Shown: one piece after another, positions 1 to 6,926 of the stretch
How positions within the stretch are numbered: position 1 is the first letter of the stretch
Layout of the letters: each line of letters starts with the position of its first letter
Source: Acidimicrobiaceae bacterium
GTDB taxonomy: Bacteria; Actinomycetota; Acidimicrobiia; Acidimicrobiales; UBA8190
DNA: 40,416 nt
Assembly (NCBI GenBank): GCA_003151955.1
Contig: PLZB01000011.1
Span: forward strand, 1-40,416
Direction: 5' to 3'
Notes under the pieces: model-generated
The model's database searches: none
Seen by the model: only the letters and a program-made list of their open reading frames with translations
Told to the model about the DNA's origin: nothing
Made by a program: the position numbers and the translations under genes

Positions 1-225
1 GTGGCCGGCCTGGTCGGGGCGTCCGCCGCCCTGGAGGCGCTCGCGGTCGGGGGCCGCTGGGTCGTCGAGGTGTCCATGGCCGGGCTGGCCGCCGGGCTGG
101 CCGGGCCCACCCTCCCGGCCGGTGCCGAGCCGGTGGCCGCCCCCCGGGCCCGTCCGGTGCCCGGTCCGGCCCCGGCCCTCGGGGCCCACACCGACGAGGT
201 CCTCGGAGAGCTGGGCCTGCGGTGA
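1..225 (+). CDS. CoA-transferase family III (CaiB/BaiF), C-terminal fragment cut by the window edge
   Basis: The reading frame is open from base 1 and ends at TGA 223-225, so only the last 74 residues are visible and the true start lies before the window. The final residues (GAHTDEVLGELGL) match the C-terminal signature of family III CoA-transferases, GxHTDEVLxELG. The complete homologue 1.5 kb downstream (1699-2913) ends in a similar EHTDEILLEMGL, which supports the call. The family moves CoA between carboxylic acids through an aspartyl-CoA thioester, but the catalytic Asp is outside the window. The stop overlaps the GTG start of the next gene (GTGA), so the two are probably translationally coupled. 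The middle of the fragment is Pro/Ala-rich and uninformative. The substrate is unknown. Confidence 0.72.
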   Translation: MAGLVGASAALEALAVGGRWVVEVSMAGLAAGLAGPTLPAGAEPVAAPRARPVPGPAPALGAHTDEVLGELGLR

Positions 226-1601
226 GTGCGCTCCTACTGCGGGGGGTCGAGCTCGAGGGGCGGGTCGTCGACGTCCGCTGCCGGGATGGGCTGGTCGTCG
301 AGGTCGGTCCGGGTCTCCGGTCGGGCCCCGACGAAGAGGTCCTGGAGGGGTCCGGGGGCGCCGTCCTGCCCGGGCTGTTCGACCACCACGTCCATCTCCT
401 GGCCATGGCGGCGGCGGCCGCCTCGCTCGATCTGGGCCCGACGGCGGTGGCGGTGCCGGTGGGGCTCGACCGGGAGATCCGGGCCGCGGTGGCCGACGGG
501 CAAGCGGGCGGATGGCTGCGGGCCGCCGGCTACCACGAGGCGTGGGGGGGACCCCTGGACCGGGACCGGCTCGACCGGCTGACCGGGCCGGACCGGCCCC
601 TCCGGGTCAAGCACCGCACCGGGCACGCCTGGATTCTCAACACGGCCGGCTGCATCGCCGTTCGGGAGCCGGAGAACCGGTCGGGGTGGTTCGTGGGCCG
701 GGACGACTGGCTCCGTGAGCGGCTGCCCCCGGCACCGCCCCCGGACCTGGCCCCGGTCGGGGACCGGCTGGTCCGGCTGGGGGTCACCGGTGTCACCGAC
801 GCCACCCCGACCGGGGACCGCGGCCATCTCGTCGTCCTGGCCGGGGCGGTCACGTCGGGGGCCCTGCCCCTGCGGGTCAGGGTGACCGGGGGGTTGGCCC
901 TGGCCGGCCTGCCGCGGCCGCCGGGGACGGAGCGGGGCCCGGTCAAGCTGATGGTCCTCGACGACGACGGGGCCGATCTGGGCGGTCTGATCGAGGCCGT
1001 GGCCAGCGCCCACCGGGGGGGAGCGGCGGTGGCGATCCACGCCGTGTCCGAGCTCGGCGCCGTGGTGGCGGTGGCGGCCTGGGCCCAGGCCGGGGTCCTG
1101 GCCGGCGACCGCCTGGAGCATGGGTCGGTCCTCCCCGACGCCCTGACCGGATTTCTGGCCGCCCAGGGCGTGACGGTCGTGACCCAGCCCGGATTCGTCC
1201 AGGAGCGCGGTGACTACTACCTGGGGAATGTGGACCCTGACGACCTCGGCGTCCTCTACCGCTGCCGGAGCCTCCTCGACGCCGGGGTGGCCGTGGCCGG
1301 GAGCACCGACGCCCCCTTCGGCCCCGACGATCCCTGGCTGGCCATGCGGGCCGCCGTGGATCGAAGGACCCGCCTCGGAGCCGTCGTCGGCGCCGGAGAG
1401 GCCCTGACCCCCGGGGAGGCCCTCGGGCTCTTCCTGGGACACCCCGACCGCCCCGGCGGCCCGTCCCGGGCGGTGGAGCCCCGAGCCGCCGCCGATCTGT
1501 GCCTCCTCGATTGCCCCCTGGTGACCGCCCTCGACGAGCTCGACGCCTCCCACGTGGCCGCCACCGTGGTGGCCGGGCGGGTCGTCCACCGCCGGTCGTG
1601 A
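222..1601 (+). CDS. Amidohydrolase family protein (YtcJ-like, amidohydrolase 3 type)
   Basis: This 459-residue metal-dependent hydrolase has the usual layout: a small N-terminal beta-sandwich strand set, then a TIM barrel. Visible metal and active-site candidates are H56 and H58 in DHHVHL, H135 in RTGHAWILN, K242 in VKLMVLDDDG, H273 in AIHAVSELG, H300 in RLEHGSVL and D363 in GSTDAPFG. The TGHAW and STDAPFGPDDPW motifs are typical of YtcJ-like proteins, which hydrolyse amide or related C-N bonds. The real substrate cannot be told from sequence. No signal peptide is seen, so it is probably cytoplasmic. The GTG start overlaps the stop of the upstream CoA-transferase (GTGA), and a GGAGAG lies about 11 nt upstream. 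The gene probably belongs to an operon entering from outside the window. Confidence 0.88.
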   Translation: MSALLLRGVELEGRVVDVRCRDGLVVEVGPGLRSGPDEEVLEGSGGAVLPGLFDHHVHLLAMAAAAASLDLGPTAVAVPVGLDREIRAAVADGQAGGWLRAAGYHEAWGGPLDRDRLDRLTGPDRPLRVKHRTGHAWILNTAGCIAVREPENRSGWFVGRDDWLRERLPPAPPPDLAPVGDRLVRLGVTGVTDATPTGDRGHLVVLAGAVTSGALPLRVRVTGGLALAGLPRPPGTERGPVKLMVLDDDGADLGGLIEAVASAHRGGAAVAIHAVSELGAVVAVAAWAQAGVLAGDRLEHGSVLPDALTGFLAAQGVTVVTQPGFVQERGDYYLGNVDPDDLGVLYRCRSLLDAGVAVAGSTDAPFGPDDPWLAMRAAVDRRTRLGAVVGAGEALTPGEALGLFLGHPDRPGGPSRAVEPRAAADLCLLDCPLVTALDELDASHVAATVVAGRVVHRRS

Positions 1602-1637
1602 GGCCCCCCGGCGGCCGGTTCACACCCCGTCCGGTGG

Positions 1638-1653
1638 CTGACACGTGCGTCAG
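1638..1653. promoter_or_regulatory. Candidate operator CTGAC-N6-GTCAG (site 1)
   Basis: An inverted repeat CTGAC-ACGTGC-GTCAG sits between the amidohydrolase stop and the CoA-transferase start. It shares CTGACAC at the left and CGTCAG at the right with the palindrome at 12784-12807. It overlaps the proposed -35 box, where a repressor would block polymerase. The arm and spacer size would suit a TetR-type dimer, but no TetR gene is visible in the window, so the binding protein is unknown. Confidence 0.45.
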
Positions 1654-1666
1654 GTTGGGCTACGGT
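1638..1666 (+). promoter_or_regulatory. Promoter of the CoA-transferase gene
   Basis: A -35 box CTGACA (1638-1643, 5 of 6 to TTGACA), a 17-nt spacer and a -10 box TACGGT (1661-1666, TANNNT) fit a housekeeping sigma-70 promoter. Transcription would start near 1673, leaving a leader of about 25 nt with a G-rich Shine-Dalgarno region (GAGGGGG) before ATG 1699. This is read by eye. Confidence 0.5.
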
Positions 1667-1698
1667 GCGGACGTGTTCCGGTCGAGGGGGTAGGGGTC

Positions 1699-2913
1699 AT
1701 GGCGAGCGCACTGTCGGGTGTCCGGGTCATCGAGGTGGCGGCATGGACCTTCGTCCCGGCCGCCGGTGCCGTCCTGGCCGACTGGGGGGCCGACGTCATC
1801 AAGGTCGAGCATCCCGAGACCGGCGATCCCCAACGCGGTCTCATCTCCATGGGTCTCATCCCGGGCGGGCCGGGAGCGGTCAACTACATCATCGAGCAGC
1901 CCAACCGGGGCAAGCGGAGCATCGGGCTCGACATCAGCACCGAGGAGGGCCGCGGCGTCCTCTACAAGCTGGTCGAGTCGGCGGATGTGTTCCTCACCAG
2001 CTTCCTCCCGTCGGTCCGCCAGAAGCTGAAGATCGACGTGGAGCACATCCGGGCCGTGAACCCCAGGATCGTCTACGCCCGGGGATCGGGTCAGGGTCCG
2101 AAGGGGCCGGACTTCGACAAGGGCGGCTACGACGGCGCCTCCTACTGGGGCCGGGGCGGCGTCTCCTACGCCCTGACACCGGGGAGCAGCTCCTCCCCCA
2201 TCGGCGGCCGGCCCGCCTTCGGGGACCTGGCCGGCGGCATGGCCATCGCCGGCGGGGTGGTGGCCGGGCTGCTCCAGCTGGCCCGGACCGGGGAGGCCCC
2301 GATCGTCGACGTCTCCCTCCTGGGGCTGGCCATGTGGGTGCTCTCCCCCGACATCGTGGCCTCCGGCATCTACGGCGCCCCCATGCCGAAGTTCGACGGG
2401 CGGGTCAGCCCCAACCCGCTGGTCGGGAGCTACAAGACCGGCGACGACCGGTTCATCACGCTGATGATGCTCCAGGGTGACCGGTTCTGGCCCGACTTCT
2501 GCCGCCATATCGACCGCCCCGACCTGATCGAGGATCCCCGCTTCGCCGACGCCGCGGCCCGGTTCGAGAACCTGAAGGACTGCGTGGCCATTCTCGACGA
2601 GGTCTTCGCGGCCAGGACCCTGGAGGAGTGGAAGGCCACCTTCCAGACCCTGAGCGGGGTGTGGGCTCCGGTCCAGATGCCGAGCGAGCTGGTCGACGAC
2701 CCCCAGGTCGGGGCCAACGGATACCTCGGCCACGTGACCCGCAGTGACGGCAAGGAGTACGACCTGGTGGCCAACCCGGTCCAGCTCGACGAGACACCGG
2801 ACCCGCTGGTGGCGGCCCCCGACCACGGGGAGCACACCGACGAGATCCTCCTCGAGATGGGCCTCGACTGGGACGCCATCATCAAGCTGAAGGAGACCGG
2901 CGCCGTCCTCTGA
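1699..2913 (+). CDS. CoA-transferase family III (CaiB/BaiF)
   Basis: A 404-residue protein with the full family III fold. It opens with SGVRVIEVAAWTFVPAAG and LADWGADVIKVEHPETGDP, the N-terminal half of the Rossmann-like domain. The probable catalytic aspartate is D176 in FGDLAGGMAIAGG. It ends with EHTDEILLEMGL. The family transfers CoA from an acyl-CoA to a free carboxylate and also includes racemases such as AMACR, so either chemistry is possible. I chose ATG 1699 over an in-frame upstream GTG at 1645 because it is preceded by a purine-rich ribosome-binding site and because the family consensus starts there. It has its own promoter with an embedded palindrome. Nearby ligases and P450s suggest a role in activating or recycling a lipid or steroid-like acid (inference). 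Confidence 0.93.
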   Translation: MASALSGVRVIEVAAWTFVPAAGAVLADWGADVIKVEHPETGDPQRGLISMGLIPGGPGAVNYIIEQPNRGKRSIGLDISTEEGRGVLYKLVESADVFLTSFLPSVRQKLKIDVEHIRAVNPRIVYARGSGQGPKGPDFDKGGYDGASYWGRGGVSYALTPGSSSSPIGGRPAFGDLAGGMAIAGGVVAGLLQLARTGEAPIVDVSLLGLAMWVLSPDIVASGIYGAPMPKFDGRVSPNPLVGSYKTGDDRFITLMMLQGDRFWPDFCRHIDRPDLIEDPRFADAAARFENLKDCVAILDEVFAARTLEEWKATFQTLSGVWAPVQMPSELVDDPQVGANGYLGHVTRSDGKEYDLVANPVQLDETPDPLVAAPDHGEHTDEILLEMGLDWDAIIKLKETGAVL

Positions 2914-2925
2914 GGCTCCGCCCGG

Positions 2926-4155
2926 TCAGGGGGCGGCGGTGAAGACCATCGGGAAGTGCTCGATGGAGCGGATGGCCGGTGTGTAGACGAGGGTGTGGCC
3001 TTCGGCCAGCGAGTAGTCCGGGATCCGGCGATGCCACTCCCGGAGGGCGACCCGGAGCTCGAGGCGGGCCAGGTGGGACCCGAGGCAGCGGTGGACCCCG
3101 CCGCCGAAGGCCAGGTGGCGGTTGACGTCACGGTCGAACCGGACCTCGTGGCTGTCGGGGAGGTCGGCCTCGTCGGTGTTGGCCGATCCCAGCAGGATCA
3201 TGACGCCGTCGCCCTTGTGGACGGGACAGCCGCCGATCTCGGTGTCCTCCAGCGCCACCCGGGCCACGCCCATGACCGGCGTCTCCCAGCGGAGGAGCTC
3301 CTCGACCACGGCCGGGATGATGGAGGGGTCCTCGACGATCCGTCGACGCTGGTCGGGATGGTGGACGAGGTAGCCGAACATGCAGTCCAGTGTGGCCGCC
3401 ACCGTGTCGAGCCCGGCGATGAGGAAGAGGAAGCAGATGTCGAGGATCTCGTCCCGGGTGAGCCGCTCCCCGTCCACCTCGGCCTCCAGGAACCGGCTCA
3501 GGAGGTCGTCGCTGGGCTCGGCCTGGCGTCGGTCGAGGGCGTCGTCGAAGTAGGCGTAGATGGAGGTGGCCACCGCGCTCTGGTAGGCCCGCATGGCCTC
3601 GCTGCCGTAGTCCTCGCCGGTGACCTGGTCCGGACGGATGATGCCGTCCTTCATGGTGAGGAGGCGGGGCAGGTCGTCGAGGGGGAGGCCCAGGACGGTC
3701 AGGAAGACCTGGGAGGGGAAGGGGACGGAGAAGGACGCCGAGAAGTCGACCCGGCCCTGGTCGACGAAGCGGTCGATGAGGTCGTTCACCAGGTGGACCA
3801 CCGACTCCTCCAGGAGGGCCATCTGCCGGGGGGCGAAGATCGGGTCGAGGACCTTCCGGTACTTCTTGTGGTGGGGCGGGTCGATCTGCAGCGGGATCAG
3901 GGGCCGGATGTTCCCGAGGTCGACGGCGTCGGTGTTCGAGGAGTAGATCTCGGGGTGCCGGAAGGCCTCGTCGATGTCGGCCCGACGGGTCAGGACCAGG
4001 CCCACCCCCTCGACCGCCATGACCGGCTCGCTGTCGCGCAGCAGCCGGAAGACGGGCTGGGGGTTGGCGCACATCTCCGGGTCCATCCCGGCGAACGGGC
4101 TGGTCGGTGCCGGCGGGGAACCCGCCCCCGGTGTCGCTCCCGTCGTCTGGTCCAC
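2926..4155 (-). CDS. Cytochrome P450
   Basis: A soluble bacterial-type P450 of 409 residues. Visible landmarks are the I-helix oxygen-activation motif AGLDT (247-251), the K-helix ExxR (E286-R289, EELLRW) and the heme-ligand loop FGGGVHRCLG with Cys357. The DPPHHKKYRK stretch is the usual C-helix region. There is no membrane anchor, so it is cytoplasmic and would need a ferredoxin and reductase, neither of which is in the window. The start is taken as GTG 4155, 5 nt after the ligase stop and about 10 nt after a GGAGG. ATG 4086 (386 aa) is an alternative that would remove a Pro/Ala-rich N-terminus. It is the last gene of the SnoaL / ligase / P450 operon. The substrate is unknown; hydroxylation of a lipid or steroid acid fits the context. 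Confidence 0.93.
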   Translation of the reverse strand: MDQTTGATPGAGSPPAPTSPFAGMDPEMCANPQPVFRLLRDSEPVMAVEGVGLVLTRRADIDEAFRHPEIYSSNTDAVDLGNIRPLIPLQIDPPHHKKYRKVLDPIFAPRQMALLEESVVHLVNDLIDRFVDQGRVDFSASFSVPFPSQVFLTVLGLPLDDLPRLLTMKDGIIRPDQVTGEDYGSEAMRAYQSAVATSIYAYFDDALDRRQAEPSDDLLSRFLEAEVDGERLTRDEILDICFLFLIAGLDTVAATLDCMFGYLVHHPDQRRRIVEDPSIIPAVVEELLRWETPVMGVARVALEDTEIGGCPVHKGDGVMILLGSANTDEADLPDSHEVRFDRDVNRHLAFGGGVHRCLGSHLARLELRVALREWHRRIPDYSLAEGHTLVYTPAIRSIEHFPMVFTAAP

Positions 4156-4160
4156 GTCCG

Positions 4161-5684
4161 TCAGGCCTCCAGGTCCTGGCGGAGCCGAGCCTTCACGACC
4201 TTGCCGGTGGCGTTGCGGGGCAGCTCGGCGGCGAGCTCGATCCGGCGCGGCACCTTGTAGTCGGCCAGCCGCTCGGCGCAGAAGGCCCGGAGCTCGTCGG
4301 GGGTGACGGGGGACCCCGGCGACGTCACCACCACGGCGGCCACGTCCTCGCCCAGGACGGGATGGGGGACCCCGACCACGGCCACCTCGACGACGTCGGG
4401 ATGGTCCTGGAGGACGGCCTCGACGTCGACGGCGTGGATGTTGTTGCCCCCCCGGATGATGACGTCCTTCTTGCGGCCGACGATGTAGAGGTAGCCGTCG
4501 GTGTCGAACCGGCCCAGGTCCCCGGTGACGAGCCAGCCGTCGCGCCAGGTCTCGGCCGTGGCCGCCGCGTCCCGGAAGTACTCCCGCTGGCGCCCCGCCG
4601 TGCGCAGGACGACCTCCCCGGTGTCCCCGATCGGGACCTCGGTCCCCTCCTGGTCGAGGATCCTGACCTCCAGGGGGGCCATGGGCTGGCCCACCGACCC
4701 GATCCGGCGGAGGGACTCCCCTTTGGGCATGGTGCAGTAGGCGGCGCCGGCCTCCGTCATGCCGTAGCTGTTGGAGACGGCCGCCTCCGGCATCCGCTCC
4801 TGGAGGGCCCGGAGGGTGGCGGGCAGGAGGGGGGCGCTGCCGATGGCGCACATCTCGATGGACGAGAGCTCTGCATCGCCGAAGCCTGGATGGGCCACCA
4901 CCAGCTGGGCCATGGAGGGCACGAGGAAGACGAACGAGGGGCGGAGCTCGGCCACGACCTCCAGCCAGCGGCCGGCGTCGAAGCGGGGCTGGTAGGCGCC
5001 GGCCAGGCCGAGCTGCATGGGGTTGTAGACGAAGCCGATCCCGGCGAAGGTGAAGAGGGGGCTGGCGTGCAGCCAGGACTGGCCGGAGTAGCTGGGGTGG
5101 GGGGCGCCGGGGATGAGGGCGGCGTTGCGGTGGCGGATGGCCACCCCCTTGGGGGTTCCGGTCGTCCCCGAGGTGTAGAGGATGTCGGCCAGGTCGTCGC
5201 CCCCGACCGGGATCTGGAAGGTCGAGGTGTCGTTCCCCCCGACGGCGGGGCCCCAGGACCAGGGGGGACAACCGGGACCGTCGGCCGGGGCCACGACCAC
5301 CCGGTCCAGGCCGGCGAGGGTCCCGGCCAGTCGCCGGGCCGTGGCGGCCAGGGCCCCGGCGCTCAGCACGGCCACCGGTCCGGCGTGCTCCCAGAGACGG
5401 CCCAGCTCGGCGTCGACCAGCCGGGTGTTGGTGGGGACGGCCACCGCCCCGGCCTTGTGGACGGCGGAGTAGGCCACAATGAACCGGAGGGCCTCCTCGG
5501 CCGGGAGGAGGAGGGCGACCCGGTCGCCGGGGTTGACCCCGAGGTCGACCAGCCCCCGGGCCAGCCGGTTCGACTCGGCCTCCCACTCGGCGTAGTTCAT
5601 CTCCCCGCCGTCGACGATCCGGTAGGCCACCCGGTCGCCGAAGGCGCCGGCCATGGCCCGGAGATGGTCGGCGAGGAGGGTCAC
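4161..5684 (-). CDS. Class I adenylate-forming acyl-CoA ligase (FadD-like)
   Basis: A 507-residue AMP-binding enzyme that adenylates a carboxylic acid and then forms the CoA thioester. Motifs in order: the phosphate-binding loop TSGTTGTPKG (171-180), SYGMTEAG (306-313), TGDLGRFDTDGYLYIVGRKKD (387-407) with the ATP-ribose Asp, GGNNIHAVDVE, and the C-terminal catalytic lysine K495 in NATGKVVK. The length is typical. GTG 5684 overlaps the stop of the SnoaL-like gene (GTGA), which fixes the start and shows coupling. The P450 follows 5 nt downstream. The acid it activates is not predictable; FadD3-type steroid-acid ligases and medium or long-chain fatty-acid ligases are all possible. Confidence 0.93.
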   Translation of the reverse strand: MTLLADHLRAMAGAFGDRVAYRIVDGGEMNYAEWEAESNRLARGLVDLGVNPGDRVALLLPAEEALRFIVAYSAVHKAGAVAVPTNTRLVDAELGRLWEHAGPVAVLSAGALAATARRLAGTLAGLDRVVVAPADGPGCPPWSWGPAVGGNDTSTFQIPVGGDDLADILYTSGTTGTPKGVAIRHRNAALIPGAPHPSYSGQSWLHASPLFTFAGIGFVYNPMQLGLAGAYQPRFDAGRWLEVVAELRPSFVFLVPSMAQLVVAHPGFGDAELSSIEMCAIGSAPLLPATLRALQERMPEAAVSNSYGMTEAGAAYCTMPKGESLRRIGSVGQPMAPLEVRILDQEGTEVPIGDTGEVVLRTAGRQREYFRDAAATAETWRDGWLVTGDLGRFDTDGYLYIVGRKKDVIIRGGNNIHAVDVEAVLQDHPDVVEVAVVGVPHPVLGEDVAAVVVTSPGSPVTPDELRAFCAERLADYKVPRRIELAAELPRNATGKVVKARLRQDLEA

Positions 5685-6094
5685 AGGCCCCCGTCGAGGG
5701 TGACCCGACGGCGGGCGAAGAGCCAGCCCCCGTCGGTCCGGATCAGGTGGTCGCTGTAGTGCCCGGTCCGGTCCAGCGTCGAGGCCTTCGACCCCTCGGC
5801 CGGCCGGCGCAGGACCAGGAGGGTGACCTCCTGGGTGGCGGAGTTGTGGTCGATGGTGATGACGGGGTCGACGGTGACGTGGACGATCCCCGGGGTCTGG
5901 CTCCGGCACAGCTCGAAGAGGGCGTCCTCGCCGTGGAAGGAGGGTCCGCCGACGACCTCCATGACGCCGTCGGGGGTGAAGGTGGCGGCGAAGTGGGCCG
6001 GGTTGTCGGTGTCGTAGGCCTGGTTGTACCGGGCGGTGAGCTCCACGATCTGGGCCCGGTCCATCAGCCAGCGCAGCTGTTCCTCGGCGTTCAC
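5681..6094 (-). CDS. SnoaL-like / NTF2-fold protein
   Basis: A 137-residue protein with the pattern of SnoaL-like alpha+beta-barrel proteins: an N-terminal helix pair (LRWLMDRAQIVELTARYNQAYDT), then AHFAATFTPDGVMEV, a GEDALFELC helix, and strands ending in GHYSDHLIRTDGGWLFARRRV. The fold includes isomerases, dehydratases, hydroxylases and non-enzymatic partners, so the activity is undecided. The start is chosen at GTG 6094 because a near-perfect Shine-Dalgarno GGAGGTGA lies 5 nt upstream. The GTG at 6103 is embedded in that site and would give 140 aa. It is the first gene of an operon with a CoA ligase and a P450, and in such catabolic clusters the fold is often found beside ligases and oxygenases. 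Confidence 0.84.
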   Translation of the reverse strand: MNAEEQLRWLMDRAQIVELTARYNQAYDTDNPAHFAATFTPDGVMEVVGGPSFHGEDALFELCRSQTPGIVHVTVDPVITIDHNSATQEVTLLVLRRPAEGSKASTLDRTGHYSDHLIRTDGGWLFARRRVTLDGGL

Positions 6095-6099
6095 GGCCG

Positions 6100-6107
6100 T
6101 CACCTCC
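6100..6107 (-). promoter_or_regulatory. Strong ribosome-binding site GGAGGTGA
   Basis: On the minus strand GGAGGTGA stands 5 nt before GTG 6094 and is the best Shine-Dalgarno match noticed in the window. It decides the start of the SnoaL-like gene, since the competing upstream GTG at 6103 lies inside it. Confidence 0.7.
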
Positions 6108-6142
6108 GCTCGGGGCGCCGGCCCCCCTGGCGCCGTGGCAAG

Positions 6143-6181
6143 ACGTTAGCGCGGCAGCCAGTTCCCCGACGTTGCCGTCAG
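6143..6181 (-). promoter_or_regulatory. Candidate promoter and imperfect operator (site 3) for the SnoaL / ligase / P450 operon
   Basis: On the minus strand a TAACGT (6148-6143, TANNNT) lies about 49 nt before GTG 6094. At 6166-6181 the plus strand reads CCGAC-GTTGCC-GTCAG, one base different from the CTGAC-N6-GTCAG core at 1638 and 12788, and it would cover the -35 position. The -35 itself is poor. A one-mismatch copy of a 10-base core is expected about once by chance in a window of this size, so location is the main support. Confidence 0.3.
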
Positions 6182-6888
6182 GTTCGGGGGAGGGCCACGA
6201 AGGCGATGACGGCGAAGTGGAAGCCGGCACCGACGATGGTGCAGGCGTGGAAGATCTCGTGGTAGCCGAAGACGGTGGGGGAGGGGTCGGGCTTCTTCAG
6301 GGCGTAGACGACGGCCCCGGCCGTATAGGCGGCTCCCCCGGCCAGGAGGAGGATGAAGCCGGCCCCCCCGAGACCCCGGACCAGTTGGGGGACGACCGCC
6401 ACGGCCGACCAGCCCACCACCACGTAGGGGACGGCCACGGCCCACTTGGGGGCGTCCAGCCAGAGCTGGCGCAGGGCGATCCCGCCGGCGGCACCGATCC
6501 AGACGATCAGGAGGATGGTGAGCCGGGCCCAGCCGTGGAGGGCCAGCCCGGCCACGGCGGTGTAGGAGCCGGCGATGGCCAGGAAGATGGTGCTGTGGTC
6601 GGCCCGGCGCATCCGGCGACGGGCGTCGGGGGACCAGGTGATGCGGTGGAAGGCGGCGCTGACCCCGAAGAGAGCCAGGATGGCGACGACGTAGACGACG
6701 AGGACCAGCCGCTGGGAGGCCGTCCGGCCGTGGGCCACCAGGATCGGCCCCCCCACCAGCATGACCACGAAGGCCACCAGGTGGAACCAGCCCCGGAGGA
6801 GTGGCTTGGGCTTCCCGTCGGTGTCGTCCCCGTCGGTGGTGTCCCCGCCGGTCGGTGCGTCGGGATCGAGGGTCGTCGGAGGGGCCAT
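6178..6888 (-). CDS. Hemolysin III family (PAQR-like) integral membrane protein
   Basis: A 236-residue protein with a hydrophilic, Asp/Thr-rich N-terminus of about 28 residues followed by seven probable membrane segments. The family's putative zinc-site residues are present: SxxFH (H81 in VSAAFHR), D97 in RADHSTIFLAIAGSYT, and H210/H214 in GYHEIFHACTIVGAGFHF. Bacterial members (YqfA/HlyIII) are related to adiponectin and progestin receptors and are suspected metal-dependent membrane hydrolases. Their role is poorly known, and hemolysis should not be assumed. A TAGATT -10 box (6929-6924) lies inside the end of the ABC exporter gene, giving a short leader of about 28 nt and suggesting its own promoter. 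Confidence 0.9.
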   Translation of the reverse strand: MAPPTTLDPDAPTGGDTTDGDDTDGKPKPLLRGWFHLVAFVVMLVGGPILVAHGRTASQRLVLVVYVVAILALFGVSAAFHRITWSPDARRRMRRADHSTIFLAIAGSYTAVAGLALHGWARLTILLIVWIGAAGGIALRQLWLDAPKWAVAVPYVVVGWSAVAVVPQLVRGLGGAGFILLLAGGAAYTAGAVVYALKKPDPSPTVFGYHEIFHACTIVGAGFHFAVIAFVALPRT

Positions 6889-6926
6889 GGACCGTGCTTC
6901 TGCGAGGGAGGCGGGCGGGTCCGAAT

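Noticed and set aside
2926..5586. A single 886-codon minus-strand frame joining extra sequence to the P450
   Set aside because: The upstream part is an out-of-frame reading of the acyl-CoA ligase; the ligase motifs, its stop at 4161 and the P450 start at 4155 show two separate genes.
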